A stretch of 64,000 bases of DNA from Treponema sp. (GCA_031254315.1 JAIRUQ010000007.1:59792-123791); one strand, 5' to 3'. Positions 27,364 to 37,023 are shown, counted from the stretch's first letter. The notes: a model not told the origin generated them from the sequence alone. A program made the numbers and translations.

Positions 27364-29397
27364 TTACCTGTTGCCGCGGTTTTGCTGACTAAAGTTATCG
27401 AGTGAATTGGACAGTTGTTCCATTCGGGCATAAGCCGCTTCCATTCTTGCGTATTGAATACGCAGGTCTTGTTCTCTTGCCGCAAGCTGGCGATCAAGAT
27501 TTTGAATGCGTCTTTCATCCTGATTTATGCGTGAATCAATCGTACTTGTTTTTAAAGAAACAATGCCGCCTATCTCCACAAACGATCTGACAAGCTCGTT
27601 TACGTTAAAGCCGACTCCGGTATCAGCTATACCCTCGCCTGAGGTATTGTTGCCGAACAGCTCCTTGATTGCCGGCATTTTTGTTTCAAGCGCGGCGTCA
27701 AGAATACTTTCGTCCGGTATTTCAAGATAGCCTCTAAGACGTGAAGGATCATAACCTGTGCCTCTGCTTCCTCCGGTGGTGATTCCTATTTGCGTTAAAA
27801 GGGCAAGTTCTCTTTCAAGACTGGTAGGGTAGGGCGCTGTTACCGTTCTTTGCAGATTGCCTCTTAATGTTGTTAACGTAGAATCAGAGGCAAAAGCGCC
27901 GAGCCTTTGTCTCATTGAGGCTTTTTCTTCAGGAGTTAAATACGAAATCTCATCAATAACACGCTCGTCTCTGCGTGTAAGAACATTTAATTCGGTCATA
28001 AGGAGATTATAGTTTCCCACAAAGGAGATAATCGCATCTTTTACCGCTTCTACATTGCCCGTAACTCTAAGCTCAACGGGTCTTTCTGAAACTCCGCGTA
28101 CATTTAACGTAACGCCGGGAATAAGGTCGTCAATTGAATTTGAAGGACGGATAATTTCTATCCCTTCCATTGAGATAATCGCGTCCCGCGCTGTAGAAAC
28201 AGCGTTTAACGGTCTTAAACCGCCGCTTGTCGAAGTGGGATCAAGAACTTCTACTTTTCCGATTGTTACTTCACGGTGGGTATTCGAGTTTTCAACGTTT
28301 AGGGACACTATCGTTTTGCCGCGCGCGACTTCCGTAAGGTTGTACTGCCTTGCCGTAAATGAATTTGAATCGCTTATGGCGGGAAGTTTCGCCGACGTAC
28401 CGTCCGAAAAGGTTAGGCTTAAAACCCCCATATCGTCATTGCGCGGCGGAGGAGCGGGCGGTGTAAATTCCGGCAGGGGAGCGGTAGAAGGAGCGTTTTC
28501 AACTGTAATTCCGCCATAGGTTACTGAGCCTCCCGACGGGACACTTGGTCCGCTTGGGGGCTGGGCAAGATTAAGAGCCTCGCCTGTTTCCACTCTGGTT
28601 TGTGTCTCAAGGCGAAGGACAAGAGGGGAGTCCGCGCTTACGGTAAGGTTAAAAGGAAGAGATGCCGTTGACATTGGGGGAGTAATCAATGCCCCGTTAT
28701 TTATATTTATGTTAGCGGAATTTTGACCGCTTTTTCGTACTGTGTTTTCAGTGATAGATATATCTTGACGAGTATCATTACCTCGTTCCATCATGCCAAT
28801 GTTAACCGCAAGTGTCGCGGCGTCTGCGGAAAATCCAAGCCTGTTCTCGGCTCCTTGTATTTTTGATTCTATTAAAAGGGAAAGTTTCCCGCTCTGTACA
28901 GCGATAAGGGAAGCGGCTATTTTATCACGACCGCGGTTATTAATTGTTTCAACAAAATTTCTTAGAGTACCGCCCCTGTAATTAATTGTAACTTCATCGT
29001 TGCCGACTGAAAATGTATAAGTTCCGGCTTCTATTCTGGTGGTTCTTTCATCAAGAGGACGTGAAAGAAAACGATCCGCCCCGGCTGTTTGTTTTACAGA
29101 AAAAGAGAAGGTTTGTTCAGAGGCTGTTCTGTTTGCAACTGCCGTAATTACGGAATCATCGCCGCTACGGGCGAGCCTTTCGTTAAAAGGGTTCTCGAAA
29201 GAGTAGAGAAAACGTGCGCTATCACGCAATGAAGTTATACGGCGACCTATTTCCTGCCAATAGCCTCTTTGTACGCGGAGATTCTCAACGCCTTGTTCGG
29301 TTCTGTCCCTTGGAATACGCTCGACATTCATCAGACCTTCAATAATCTGGTCTGAGTTAAATCTGCTTCTTACCCCAGGTATATAAACATCGGACAT
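27364..29397 (-). CDS. fliD: flagellar filament cap protein FliD
   Basis: FliD caps the growing periplasmic filament and assists flagellin folding. The protein is 677 residues with the FliD N-terminus (SDVYIPGVRSRFNSDQIIEGL), a central beta-rich part with a Pro-rich insertion near 285-320, and a C-terminal coiled coil (ERRIQNLDRQLAAREQDLRI) ending in an Asn/Gln-rich tail. GGGAGG precedes the start. A hairpin at 29431-29448 separates it from flaG. Confidence 0.92.
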   Translation of the reverse strand: MSDVYIPGVRSRFNSDQIIEGLMNVERIPRDRTEQGVENLRVQRGYWQEIGRRITSLRDSARFLYSFENPFNERLARSGDDSVITAVANRTASEQTFSFSVKQTAGADRFLSRPLDERTTRIEAGTYTFSVGNDEVTINYRGGTLRNFVETINNRGRDKIAASLIAVQSGKLSLLIESKIQGAENRLGFSADAATLAVNIGMMERGNDTRQDISITENTVRKSGQNSANININNGALITPPMSTASLPFNLTVSADSPLVLRLETQTRVETGEALNLAQPPSGPSVPSGGSVTYGGITVENAPSTAPLPEFTPPAPPPRNDDMGVLSLTFSDGTSAKLPAISDSNSFTARQYNLTEVARGKTIVSLNVENSNTHREVTIGKVEVLDPTSTSGGLRPLNAVSTARDAIISMEGIEIIRPSNSIDDLIPGVTLNVRGVSERPVELRVTGNVEAVKDAIISFVGNYNLLMTELNVLTRRDERVIDEISYLTPEEKASMRQRLGAFASDSTLTTLRGNLQRTVTAPYPTSLERELALLTQIGITTGGSRGTGYDPSRLRGYLEIPDESILDAALETKMPAIKELFGNNTSGEGIADTGVGFNVNELVRSFVEIGGIVSLKTSTIDSRINQDERRIQNLDRQLAAREQDLRIQYARMEAAYARMEQLSNSLDNFSQQNRGNR

Positions 29398-29430
29398 AGA
29401 CCTGATAACCTCCCACTAAACAGGCTAAAA

Positions 29431-29448
29431 CCGCTTACTAGCGGTTAA
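29431..29448. other. hairpin between flaG and fliD
   Basis: AACCGCT (29431-29437) pairs with AGCGGTT (29442-29448) around a 4-nt loop. On the minus strand only a short TTTT follows, so it is a weak terminator or an RNA-stability hairpin. Confidence 0.4.
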
Positions 29449-29461
29449 TCTCAAAAAAGCA

Positions 29462-29788
29462 CTAAACCATCTCATCAAACAAAAGACCGATAGCTTCTCT
29501 AAGATTACTGTGCAACCGTTGCAATTCTTCCGGCGGAAGTTCCTTAATCACCTTATCGGTCTCTTTATCAATGACCTTGACGATCACTTCATTAGACCTG
29601 TGATCCACGACAAACTGAAGTTTTTTGTTGAAAACCAGTCCTATCCGCTCTAAATCGGCTGTTGTAGAATCATGCACCTGAGGTTTTACTTTTTTTTCCG
29701 GCTGGGTCTCGTGTTGTCTCATAGCTTGCACCCGAACATCGGGGGGCGGCACTGGCGAGACCGGAAATCCCACACTTGCTACTGACAT
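29462..29788 (-). CDS. flaG: FlaG-like flagellar protein
   Basis: The 108-residue protein ends with the FlaG signature: LVFNKKLQFVVDHRSNEVIV, then VKVIDKETDKVIKELPPEEL. Members influence filament length. I start it at the ATG at 29788 because GGAGG lies 7 nt upstream; the frame open further upstream runs through the leader hairpins. It lies between flaB and fliD on the same strand. Confidence 0.88.
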   Translation of the reverse strand: MSVASVGFPVSPVPPPDVRVQAMRQHETQPEKKVKPQVHDSTTADLERIGLVFNKKLQFVVDHRSNEVIVKVIDKETDKVIKELPPEELQRLHSNLREAIGLLFDEMV

Positions 29789-29791
29789 TTT

Positions 29792-29824
29792 ATACCTCCA
29801 TGTATAAGCGGACAAAGTCCGCTT
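29792..29824 (-). promoter_or_regulatory. flaG leader: hairpin plus CsrA-like site over the Shine-Dalgarno
   Basis: On the minus strand AAGCGGAC and GTCCGCTT (29806-29824) form a perfect 8-bp stem with a 3-nt loop. Directly after it, ACATGGAGGTAT (29792-29803) overlaps the ribosome binding site and fits the A-N-GGA core of CsrA targets. CsrA binding is inferred. Confidence 0.5.
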
Positions 29825-29844
29825 TTCTTCCGCCAATCCATGGT

Positions 29845-29888
29845 AGAAGAAAAAGTTAGGGCAGTGGAGGCGCGAACCCCACTGTCCT
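29845..29888 (-). terminator. intrinsic terminator after flaB
   Basis: On the minus strand the stem pairs 29879-29888 with 29858-29867 (AGGACAGTGG with CCACTGCCCT, one mismatch), followed after two bases by CTTTTTCTTCT. It should end most transcripts of the flaB gene that stops at 29996, with some read-through into flaG. Confidence 0.65.
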
Positions 29889-29995
29889 GCTTCCGGTTCT
29901 TCCATAACAAAATTACTTGCAACGGAAATTACCGGCTAGCGAAAAAAAGACGACGTCCAGAAGTCTCTTGTCCGCAATTTTTAAATTAATCAGAA

Positions 29996-30850
29996 CTACG
30001 AAAGAAGCTGAAGTACCGACTGGTTGCGCAGGTTAGCCTGAGCCAACATTGCAGTTCCGGTCTGTGACAGGATGCTGTCCTTCGTGTAGTCAACCATCTG
30101 TGAAGCCATGTTCGCGTCCCTAATACGGGATTCGGCGGCTTGGATGTTTTCTGCCGCAATGGCAACGCCTTGCGCGGCAATCTCGAAACGGTTCTGATAA
30201 GCGCCAAGGTCGGCACGCTGTTTTGAAACAATCTTTAATGCACTGTCTACAGTACCAATTGCGAGGTTTGCTTCCGCAGGGTCAGCGATTGAAAGTGAAC
30301 CTTCATTACCCTGTGAATCTGTCAAACCAAGCGCCTTAGTTGTCATGTCGCCTACATAGATCCTTGCGTTCTGATCCATGTTAGCTCCGACTTGCAGTTG
30401 CATAATCCTTCCTGACGGTGAATCAAATGCAAAAGCTCCGGTAAGCATGTTCATGCCGTTAAATTGCGCATGACTTGCGATGCGGTTAACTTCATCAACC
30501 ATCTGTGAAACTTCGACCTGGATCTGCATACGATCCTCGTCCGAATAAATACCGTTGGCTGACTGTACCGCTAATTCCCGAAGACGGTGCAGGATGTCCT
30601 GGGTTTCCTGAAGATAACCTTCAGTAGCCTGAATAAAGGACACACCGTTTTGGATGTTGCGTTCCGCCTGAAGCAATCCGCGAATCTGGCTTCTCATTTT
30701 CTCAGAAACCGCGAGTCCGGACGCATCGTCCCCAGCTCTATTGATCCTCATACCGGAGCTTAATTTCTCCATGTTTTTGGTCAACGAAAGCTGGGTAACG
30801 CCGAGCTGACGATCGGCGTACAAGGCACTCATGTTGTGATTAATAACCAT
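29996..30850 (-). CDS. flaB: flagellin core protein FlaB (copy 2)
   Basis: The 284-residue flagellin forms the core of the periplasmic flagellum. It has the conserved D0/D1 N-terminus ([35 protein letters not shown]) and C-terminus ([20 protein letters not shown], ending QSVLQLLS), with little in the middle domain, as in spirochaetal FlaB. It is about two-thirds identical by eye to the upstream copy. GGAGGG precedes its start. It has no visible sigma-28 promoter of its own. Confidence 0.95.
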   Translation of the reverse strand: MVINHNMSALYADRQLGVTQLSLTKNMEKLSSGMRINRAGDDASGLAVSEKMRSQIRGLLQAERNIQNGVSFIQATEGYLQETQDILHRLRELAVQSANGIYSDEDRMQIQVEVSQMVDEVNRIASHAQFNGMNMLTGAFAFDSPSGRIMQLQVGANMDQNARIYVGDMTTKALGLTDSQGNEGSLSIADPAEANLAIGTVDSALKIVSKQRADLGAYQNRFEIAAQGVAIAAENIQAAESRIRDANMASQMVDYTKDSILSQTGTAMLAQANLRNQSVLQLLS

Positions 30851-30856
30851 TTTATA

Positions 30857-30896
30857 CCCTCCATGTTTTGCTTGCTCCGGCTATCCTTGCCGGAGC
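30857..30896 (-). promoter_or_regulatory. flaB copy 2 leader: GGA-loop hairpin plus CsrA-like site over the Shine-Dalgarno
   Basis: On the minus strand GCTCCGGC and GCCGGAGC (30874-30896) form a perfect 8-bp stem with loop AAGGATA. Eight bases later ACATGGAGGG (30857-30866) covers the ribosome binding site. One GGA in a hairpin loop and one over the Shine-Dalgarno is the classic two-site CsrA arrangement. Confidence 0.6.
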
Positions 30897-31207
30897 CGTT
30901 CCGCGGGAGCGGGTATTGGGAACGGTTTTCGCGCCGCCGTCCCCTTTATCCGCAAACAGAACGAAACGGTCATTCACAGCCTTTTTGCCCCTTTTGAGCA
31001 AATTGTGTAAATGATCGTTTCAAACTGTCCCGCGCATATTGGAAATCCATCGTTTTAAGACAGATTGCCAACATGGCTGGAGAGTTTTGTCAAAGAACAC
31101 TTTCCGGCTGTTTTTAAGGCAACCGGAGGAATAACCTAGAGGAGGGGAGACCGGAGCCTCTTCCACGTTTGAAGTCCCGACTCCCCTTATAAGATAAGTA
31201 TACTACA
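30897..31207 (-). other. intergenic region between the two flaB genes
   Basis: This 311-nt stretch holds several GC-rich inverted repeats, such as GGGGAG/CTCCCC (31160-31193 region) and CCGGCTG/CAACCGG (31111-31133), but no good U-run terminator. GCGGATAA on the minus strand near 30946-30953 resembles a sigma-28 -10, but no matching -35 is present. I cannot place the promoter of flaB copy 2. Confidence 0.35.
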
Positions 31208-32065
31208 CTATTGCAATAAAGACAATACCGAAGTTGACCTCTGGTTAGCCTGCGCAAGCATGGCAGTTCCTGCCTGATTCAGAATCTGGTCCCTTACATA
31301 CTCAACCATCTGGTTAGCCATGTTGGTGTCCCTTATTTTAGATTCTGACGCTTGCATGTTTTCCGCGCCAATATCAAGACCGCGAACAGCGTGTTCCAAA
31401 CGGTTCTGATAAGCTCCAAGATCGGCTCTCTGTTTGTTGATGATTTTAAGCGCCGCGTCAACAGTGCCGATTGCCCTATTGGCATCATCCGGTGCTAACA
31501 TACTGATGAAGGTTTCATCCATCTGGCGAACGCCTAAACCCTTGCTACTCATAGTGCCGATGAAGACCTGCATACGCTGGTCCATATTAGCTCCGATATG
31601 GAACCACATGGAACCTGTAACGATGTTGTCGCCGAGTAAGCGAGCGAAACGACCTGTAAGCAGGTTCATACCATTGAATTGGGCATGGCTCGCGATCCTG
31701 TCGATTTCGTCCACAAGCTGTGAAACTTCGACCTGGATGTAAGTCCTGTCCTCATCGCTGTAAATGCCGTTTGCCGCTTGAACTGCCAATTCCCTAAGAC
31801 GTTGGAGAATGTCCTGGGATTCCTGAAGATACCCTTCCGTTACCTGGATGAACGAAATGCCGTTTTGGGCGTTCGTTGAAGCCTGGTTAAGACCGCGTAT
31901 CTGGCTCCTTAATTTTTCGGAAACCGCCAGTCCCGACGCATCATCGCCGGCTCTGTTGATACGAAGACCCGAGGAGAGTTTCTCCATGTTTTTGGTGAGG
32001 TAAACTTGTGTTACCTTGAGGGACCTGTCCGCAAACATTGCGCTCAGGTTGTGATTAATGATCAT
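31208..32065 (-). CDS. flaB: flagellin core protein FlaB (copy 1)
   Basis: This 285-residue flagellin is first in the filament cluster. Conserved terminal regions are [35 protein letters not shown] and, at the end, [20 protein letters not shown]. Its middle domain (about residues 145-190) differs from copy 2, so the two probably form distinct core flagellins. The leader has a hairpin and AAGGAGGA, and a strong sigma-28 promoter lies about 105 nt upstream. Confidence 0.95.
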   Translation of the reverse strand: MIINHNLSAMFADRSLKVTQVYLTKNMEKLSSGLRINRAGDDASGLAVSEKLRSQIRGLNQASTNAQNGISFIQVTEGYLQESQDILQRLRELAVQAANGIYSDEDRTYIQVEVSQLVDEIDRIASHAQFNGMNLLTGRFARLLGDNIVTGSMWFHIGANMDQRMQVFIGTMSSKGLGVRQMDETFISMLAPDDANRAIGTVDAALKIINKQRADLGAYQNRLEHAVRGLDIGAENMQASESKIRDTNMANQMVEYVRDQILNQAGTAMLAQANQRSTSVLSLLQ

Positions 32066-32068
32066 ATA

Positions 32069-32107
32069 GATCCTCCTTGAACTGATACAGAAGCATCCAT
32101 GCTTCTG
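32069..32107 (-). promoter_or_regulatory. flaB copy 1 leader: GGA-loop hairpin plus CsrA-like site over the Shine-Dalgarno
   Basis: On the minus strand CAGAAGCAT and ATGCTTCTG (32088-32107) form a 9-bp stem whose tip reads CATGGATG, matching the CANGGAUG core of CsrA targets. Eleven bases after the hairpin TCAAGGAGGATC (32069-32080) covers the Shine-Dalgarno. A second long inverted repeat, TTTTGGC to GCCAAAA, lies at 32120-32151. Confidence 0.6.
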
Positions 32108-32170
32108 TTTTGGATGCTATTTTGGCAGTGCCCGTGGAAGCTCCGCCAAAACAACACTTTTCCAGTATTA

Positions 32171-32198
32171 TTATCGGCGGGGAGGAAGTTAAACTTTA
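32171..32198 (-). promoter_or_regulatory. sigma-28 (FliA) promoter of flaB
   Basis: On the minus strand TAAAGTTT (32191-32198), a 12-nt spacer and GCCGATAA (32171-32178) match the FliA consensus in every base, with the spacer one longer than the E. coli 11. It places flaB copy 1 under late flagellar control. The leader would be about 100 nt. Confidence 0.85.
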
Positions 32199-32211
32199 AT
32201 ATTTTTTTTAG

Positions 32212-32646
32212 TTATTTTGGGAAAACTATTAAGGGTCGCCTTTGACCTGTTTGCTGTACCGCATTGCCTTCAGGAAGGCTCATATCCTCTTGCACAGCCG
32301 GTTTTTCAAAAGGCTCAACAGGAGGGACGGGTGGAGCAGGCATTACAGGGGGGGGAGGAGCCACCGGTTTTATAATTTCTTTAATAACAGTTGGTTTTAC
32401 CGTGGGTTTGGCAGGCGTTTTTTTCACGGTTTTAGGCGCAGATTTCTTTGGAGCCGGTTTTACCGCTACTTTCTTTGCCGGAGCCTTTTTTGCGGCTGAA
32501 GTTTTGGCTTTTTTTACGGATTTTACGCTTTTGGCGCTACTTTTTCCCGCAGTTTTAGCCTTAGGCGCGGATTTTTTAGCCGCTGGTTTTTTTACCTGTT
32601 TTGCCGTACTTTTTACAGGTTTTTTCTTTGATGTCTCTTTTTTCAA
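32212..32646 (-). CDS. histone H1-like Lys/Ala/Pro-rich protein
   Basis: About 144 residues, with an N-terminal two-thirds made of Lys-Ala-Pro blocks (KKPVKSTAKQ, AAKKSAPKAK) and a Pro-rich C-terminal part ending QRRPLIVFPK. This composition matches bacterial histone H1-like nucleoid proteins; DNA binding is inferred. I chose the TTG at 32646 because GAGGTGAT lies just upstream; a GTG at 32655 overlaps that site. Its stop is 13 nt before the flaB sigma-28 promoter. Confidence 0.65.
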   Translation of the reverse strand: MKKETSKKKPVKSTAKQVKKPAAKKSAPKAKTAGKSSAKSVKSVKKAKTSAAKKAPAKKVAVKPAPKKSAPKTVKKTPAKPTVKPTVIKEIIKPVAPPPPVMPAPPVPPVEPFEKPAVQEDMSLPEGNAVQQTGQRRPLIVFPK

Positions 32647-32770
32647 AATAATCACCTCTTTTGCTAATTATGAATACTGTATTATTAAATTATAACATAA
32701 ATTTTAATTATTGTGAATATTTTTTAATAAATTTATCAACAAATAAATAAATTAATATAAATTAAGAAAA

Positions 32771-32911
32771 TCAACGAATTGTACGAATTAAGCGAATTAA
32801 AACGAATAAGACTTTGGGTTTATTCGTCCAATTAGCATTAATTCATCGCCCCTCTTTTCCCCTTTCTTTGTCTTTATTCGTGTCATTCGTTCAATTCGTT
32901 TCATTCGTTGA
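32771..32911. repeat. palindrome with CGAAT-periodic arms
   Basis: The left arm (32771-32816) has four CGAAT units at 9-10-nt spacing after TCAA. The right arm (32866-32911) is its imperfect reverse complement with ATTCG units at the same spacing. A single half arm recurs at 40602-40632. The AT-rich stretch 32656-32770 shows nothing else. Confidence 0.65.
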
Positions 32912-32921
32912 CCATCTTCTC

Positions 32922-35138
32922 TTAAATTTTAGCATTATGCAGAATTGAACGCCAATTCCACAAAAGCGGTCCCTTCGCTATCCGCAGACTAAGGATATCT
33001 TTAATAGCAGAAAAATCGGCTTTTTCCAGATTTTTTGCCATAAAAGAACCCCAGCGCGACTGGTCGGTATTGAACCATGAAGCAATCTCTTTTTCGGTGA
33101 TTAGTCGTTCTTCTTTTTGTTCGATTGTTTGAACAGATACGGTAAATCCCTCTTTTTCAAAAGCGAGAGTAATATCGCTCTCTTCCCAAAGAGCGATGCC
33201 GCTTTGAAAAAACGCGTCTTCCGCTTTTTCCAGTTTTGAGGACAGTTCCGCACCGGCACATTCCTGTAACAGGAGCCGGGAAATACGCTCTCCAAGACGG
33301 GGAGGCGAGGAGAGGAGAATAAAATTGCCGTTTTTTGCCAGCAGGGATTTGGCTCCTTTGGCAAGATTTGAAAAATATTCGCCGTCAGGAGCGGACGTAA
33401 AGCGGGTAGAGCGGAGCAGGATATGATCAAATTGAGAGCAGGAAAACCATTCTTCGCTTTGGGAAGGAGACGGCAAAATATTTTCAGTTACGGCAATTAC
33501 CGGCTTTTCGGCGTCGTCTAAAATCGCCGCATAACGCTCCAGCGCGTCTTTGGCGGCGGGGGTATTTACAAGCGCGGCGGAAAGCCCTTCGGGGCAACGG
33601 CGCAAACTCTCCCAGAGCAGAAGACCGTCATTCGCCTGCGGGAGCAAAATACGGTCATGACGCGCCGGGTCAGCCGCGGAAAAAATCGCGTCCCTGTCGC
33701 CAAGGAGCGTTTTGCCCCGTCCCGATTCAAGGCGCTTAAACCAGCCCTCCCGTCCTTTTGCAGACGCAGACCATGACAAAAATTCGCCTGTCTCGCTGTC
33801 TCCCAAAACAATCGCAGACTGCAATTCCCGTTTTTGTAAAACGCTTTCCCGTATTTTCCCCTCGTAGCCGACAGACGACGGACTGTAAAAAGTCCTGCCG
33901 CGCAACGCATTCGGCAGATACTGCTGTGCCGCCCAATGATCGCGGTATGCGTGAGGATAGACATATCCCTCTCCATGACCAAAGCCCTCAGCGTCCCTGC
34001 TTGCATCCCGCAGATGATTGGGAACTTCCGCGTCCTCGCGCTCCACTTCTTTAAGAGCGTCAAAGTACGCTAGAGTGGTGTTTGATTTGGGGGCGGTGGC
34101 AAGGTAAAGGCAGGCATGGGAGAGGGGAAAGTTTCCCTCAGGGAAACCAATGCGCTCAAAAGCCTGAGCGCAGGAGATAACCACAGAGACAGCGTGAGGG
34201 TCTGCAAGACCGACATCTTCGCTTGCCAGAATAATCATCCGCCTGAAAATAAATTTTGGGTCTTCCCCGGCGCGAACCATTTTTGCAAGCCAGTACAAAG
34301 CCGCGTCAGGATCGCTTCCTCTTATACTTTTTATAAACGCGCTGATTGTGTCAAAATGGTAGTCGCCGTCACGGTCGTATAACAGAGCCTTCCGCTGTAT
34401 GCTCTCTTCTGCGGCGTTCATTGAAATGCGTATTTCCGTGCCGGGCGGGGGAGCCCAGGGAGTTACGCTTGTCTCAACCGCCAATTCTATCGCGTTTAAA
34501 AGACTGCGCGTATCGCCGTTCGCTATTTCTACAAGGTGTTCAAGAGCGCCTTCTTCAAACTGAACATTCCAGTTCCCGTAGCCGCGCTCTTTGTCGGAAA
34601 GGGTGCGTTTGGCGCACTCCAGCAGTTCCGCCTCTTCAAGAGGTTTAAGTTGAAAAATACGGCTTCGGCTAACAAGGGCTTTATTTACTTCAAAAAAGGG
34701 ATTTTCTGTTGTCGCTCCGATAAGAATTACAGTCCCGTTTTCTACCCAGGGGAGCAGAGCGTCCTGTTGCGCCTTGTTCCAGCGGTGGACTTCATCTACA
34801 AAGAGGATTGTTCTTTTTGCATAGAGCCTGAAACGGTCGTCGGAGCGGTCAATAACTTCGCGGATGTCTTTAACGCCGGAAAGGACAGCGTTCAGTTTTT
34901 CAAACGAGGCGCGTGTGGTATTCGCTATAACTGCGGCAAGGGATGTTTTTCCTGTTCCGGGAGGACCATAGAGGATAATGGACGAAAGACGGTCTGCCTG
35001 AATTGCGCGGCGCAGAAGTCTCCCCTGACCTACTATGTGATCCTGACCGACAATATCTTCCAGTGTTCGTGGACGCATCCGGTCGGCAAGTGGGCTTTGT
35101 CCGCCGGTTTCAGTTTTTGCTGAAAACAGTTCGTCCAT
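32922..35138 (-). CDS. rarA: RarA/MgsA-type AAA+ ATPase with a 300-residue C-terminal extension
   Basis: RarA acts at stalled replication forks with SSB. The first 440 residues are a full RarA: Walker A GPPGTGKT (58-65), Walker [21 protein letters not shown], and the tetramerisation end with [16 protein letters not shown]. The remaining 300 residues are extra. They contain segments such as [20 protein letters not shown] that recall the end of a Rossmann-type methyltransferase, but no SAM motif is clear. The extension was not seen in E. coli RarA (447 residues). The start lies 12 nt after the lipoprotein stop, so the two genes are probably co-transcribed. Confidence 0.85.
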   Translation of the reverse strand: MDELFSAKTETGGQSPLADRMRPRTLEDIVGQDHIVGQGRLLRRAIQADRLSSIILYGPPGTGKTSLAAVIANTTRASFEKLNAVLSGVKDIREVIDRSDDRFRLYAKRTILFVDEVHRWNKAQQDALLPWVENGTVILIGATTENPFFEVNKALVSRSRIFQLKPLEEAELLECAKRTLSDKERGYGNWNVQFEEGALEHLVEIANGDTRSLLNAIELAVETSVTPWAPPPGTEIRISMNAAEESIQRKALLYDRDGDYHFDTISAFIKSIRGSDPDAALYWLAKMVRAGEDPKFIFRRMIILASEDVGLADPHAVSVVISCAQAFERIGFPEGNFPLSHACLYLATAPKSNTTLAYFDALKEVEREDAEVPNHLRDASRDAEGFGHGEGYVYPHAYRDHWAAQQYLPNALRGRTFYSPSSVGYEGKIRESVLQKRELQSAIVLGDSETGEFLSWSASAKGREGWFKRLESGRGKTLLGDRDAIFSAADPARHDRILLPQANDGLLLWESLRRCPEGLSAALVNTPAAKDALERYAAILDDAEKPVIAVTENILPSPSQSEEWFSCSQFDHILLRSTRFTSAPDGEYFSNLAKGAKSLLAKNGNFILLSSPPRLGERISRLLLQECAGAELSSKLEKAEDAFFQSGIALWEESDITLAFEKEGFTVSVQTIEQKEERLITEKEIASWFNTDQSRWGSFMAKNLEKADFSAIKDILSLRIAKGPLLWNWRSILHNAKI

Positions 35139-35150
35139 GTAGAGAGCGGC

Positions 35151-36320
35151 TCAATCTTCCGCGTTCCATTCCATCTTTCCGTTACGCTCTCTGTATGACC
35201 ATACGCCGTATTGCTGAGTAGAAGCGAAAAGGGTCATCTCTTCATCAATTTCGTACGGCGCTTGAATAATGTGGTTAACAGGATTTTTTCCTAAAGAAGA
35301 AACATAAGTGTCATAGCTTTGTATAGATGAGACCTCCCCTCTTCCGGGGTCTGTGAATGACGCGCCGTCCTTTATTCCGCCTGTAGTTTCATCAAGCTGT
35401 AATTCTAAATAGCCGTATGTATATCCCGCAGTAGTTGAATAAGTAAGGCTTTCCTGTCTTCCGGCAAGAAGCAGAATGGAGTCACCGTCGGAATTCCGCA
35501 AGATGGCAAGCGAGCCGTTGTTTGACCTGTGGCTACTATTGCTAAAACTTGAAATAGAGGTTATCTCGTCTGTAGTAATTTTGTACAGAGTTCCTCCACG
35601 GCTAATAGCGACAACAGTATCATCATCTAATGTGATAATTCCGGTAAAGCCAACGGAAGAACCGTCTACACTAGTAAGTGTATTACCGGGAGGATCATTT
35701 GCATAAAAGATTCCGGCTGTATTTGTGCATAGATAATAATTAGTGCCGTCGAAAGCCGCACCGTTAAGCACTGCCTTAAAATCTTTATCTGTAGAGAAAA
35801 GAGTCGGACTTATTGAGCCGTCCTGTAGATGATAAATTGAATAATAATAACTATTATTAGTTTTATGACTATTAATATAAATTCTAACGCAGATAAACAA
35901 CACATTTCCAGCAGAATAAATTGACTGTACGTCAGTTAAGGCAACATCTGTTCTGTCGGTAACGTTATTATCATTGTCAAGAGTATAACGTCTTACTTTT
36001 GCTGAGCCGGAATTGCCAAGAAGTAAAGCATAGAGATATTCCTCTGTAACTGCGAGGCTCACTATTTTGTCGTTAAAGGTTTCCCCCCATCTTTTCCATT
36101 CAGCCTTGTCCTGATCATTTTTTTCGTATTTGTACATACTCTTTCCTGATGCCACATACATAACTTTTTTAAATACTACAAAATTTGTTGGCGAGCCGCC
36201 GATAAAAGCGTCACGTATTTTTTGCGCTTGGGAAACCCTAAAAAACACAGGGTCATCGCAGGCGCTAAACAAGAAAATCACTAAAACAAAAATTAACGAT
36301 GTAAAAAAAGTTTTCTTCAT
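35151..36320 (-). CDS. lipoprotein with probable beta-propeller, function unknown
   Basis: The 389-residue protein has a signal ending LFSAC at Cys20. The mature part is beta-rich with repeated strands such as YVASGKSMYKYEKND, SAKVRRYTLD, FDGTNYYLCTN and VVAISRGGTLYKI, suggesting a propeller. Two GGA-rich ribosome binding sites (GGAAAAGGA) precede the ATG. It ends 13 nt before rarA, and the OMP-like gene starts the cluster. Confidence 0.6.
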   Translation of the reverse strand: MKKTFFTSLIFVLVIFLFSACDDPVFFRVSQAQKIRDAFIGGSPTNFVVFKKVMYVASGKSMYKYEKNDQDKAEWKRWGETFNDKIVSLAVTEEYLYALLLGNSGSAKVRRYTLDNDNNVTDRTDVALTDVQSIYSAGNVLFICVRIYINSHKTNNSYYYSIYHLQDGSISPTLFSTDKDFKAVLNGAAFDGTNYYLCTNTAGIFYANDPPGNTLTSVDGSSVGFTGIITLDDDTVVAISRGGTLYKITTDEITSISSFSNSSHRSNNGSLAILRNSDGDSILLLAGRQESLTYSTTAGYTYGYLELQLDETTGGIKDGASFTDPGRGEVSSIQSYDTYVSSLGKNPVNHIIQAPYEIDEEMTLFASTQQYGVWSYRERNGKMEWNAED

Positions 36321-36334
36321 TCCTTTTCCTTATA

Positions 36335-36949
36335 CTAAAAATGATAACGCGCGGACAGCGTTAAATCAACAAAATTTCCATCGACATTATTTCTTGGCTC
36401 ATTTGTCCATTCCGGCATCCAAACCCAGTTACTTGCCAGCCCGAATGACCAGTCGTTGGTAGCCCTGAAATATGCCGATAAACCGCCCTTGAGATAAAGT
36501 CCGTAATAGCTGGAATTAAGATAAGTCTGCCAGCTCATACCAACGGCAAGAGTAATTGGGATTTCAATTTTCCAGATAACGAATTGGAGCCCCCATCTAA
36601 AACCGAGATTAATTGTGTACAAATTACTTGCATCCAAAGTAGTGAAAAACATCCCTCCGATCTCGCCGCCGATAAAAAACAGGGAGCTAAAGTAATAATT
36701 CAAGGCAAGAGTTCCTGTTCCGCCAACAGGAGGGGTTATATTGTGGTTTATTATTTTCCCGTCGTTAAGCCACAATGTCGGGAAAGCTACACCGAGTGAG
36801 ATCATAAATGTCTGATCCCCTCTTGAATACAATTCGTTTCTGTAGTCCCCCCAGTCCGGCTCTACATCCGGGTCGCTGTCCTCCTGCGCAATAAGCATGA
36901 CAGGTAAAGCCAAGAGAAGGATTAATAGTATTGCTCCCGTTTTTTGCAT
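36335..36949 (-). CDS. small outer-membrane beta-barrel protein
   Basis: About 204 residues with a signal ending VMLIAQED. The mature part shows alternating strands with Tyr, Trp and Phe (TFMISLGVAFPTLWL, ALNYYFSSLFFIGGEIGGMF, YGLYLKGGLSAYF) and ends in Phe (LTLSARYHF), so an eight-strand barrel is likely. I start it at the ATG at 36949 because GAGG lies 6 nt upstream; the ATG at 36961 contains that site. Confidence 0.65.
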   Translation of the reverse strand: MQKTGAILLILLLALPVMLIAQEDSDPDVEPDWGDYRNELYSRGDQTFMISLGVAFPTLWLNDGKIINHNITPPVGGTGTLALNYYFSSLFFIGGEIGGMFFTTLDASNLYTINLGFRWGLQFVIWKIEIPITLAVGMSWQTYLNSSYYGLYLKGGLSAYFRATNDWSFGLASNWVWMPEWTNEPRNNVDGNFVDLTLSARYHF

Positions 36950-37023
36950 TAAAAACCTCATAAGTTGTATTTTGATAATATCTTTTTATCTTACTTTATT
37001 CAACAACAAAAGGGGTAGAAGGG

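Noticed and set aside
30946..30953. Sigma-28 promoter for flaB copy 2
   Set aside because: GCGGATAA has one mismatch and no TAAA-type -35 lies at the needed distance.
32242..32695. Two plus-strand frames over the H1-like gene
   Set aside because: They arise from the Lys/Ala/Pro codon bias of the minus-strand gene and give low-complexity proteins rich in Phe and Gly.
33566..34063. Minus-strand frame inside rarA
   Set aside because: It is an out-of-phase frame within a well-supported gene with no ribosome binding site.
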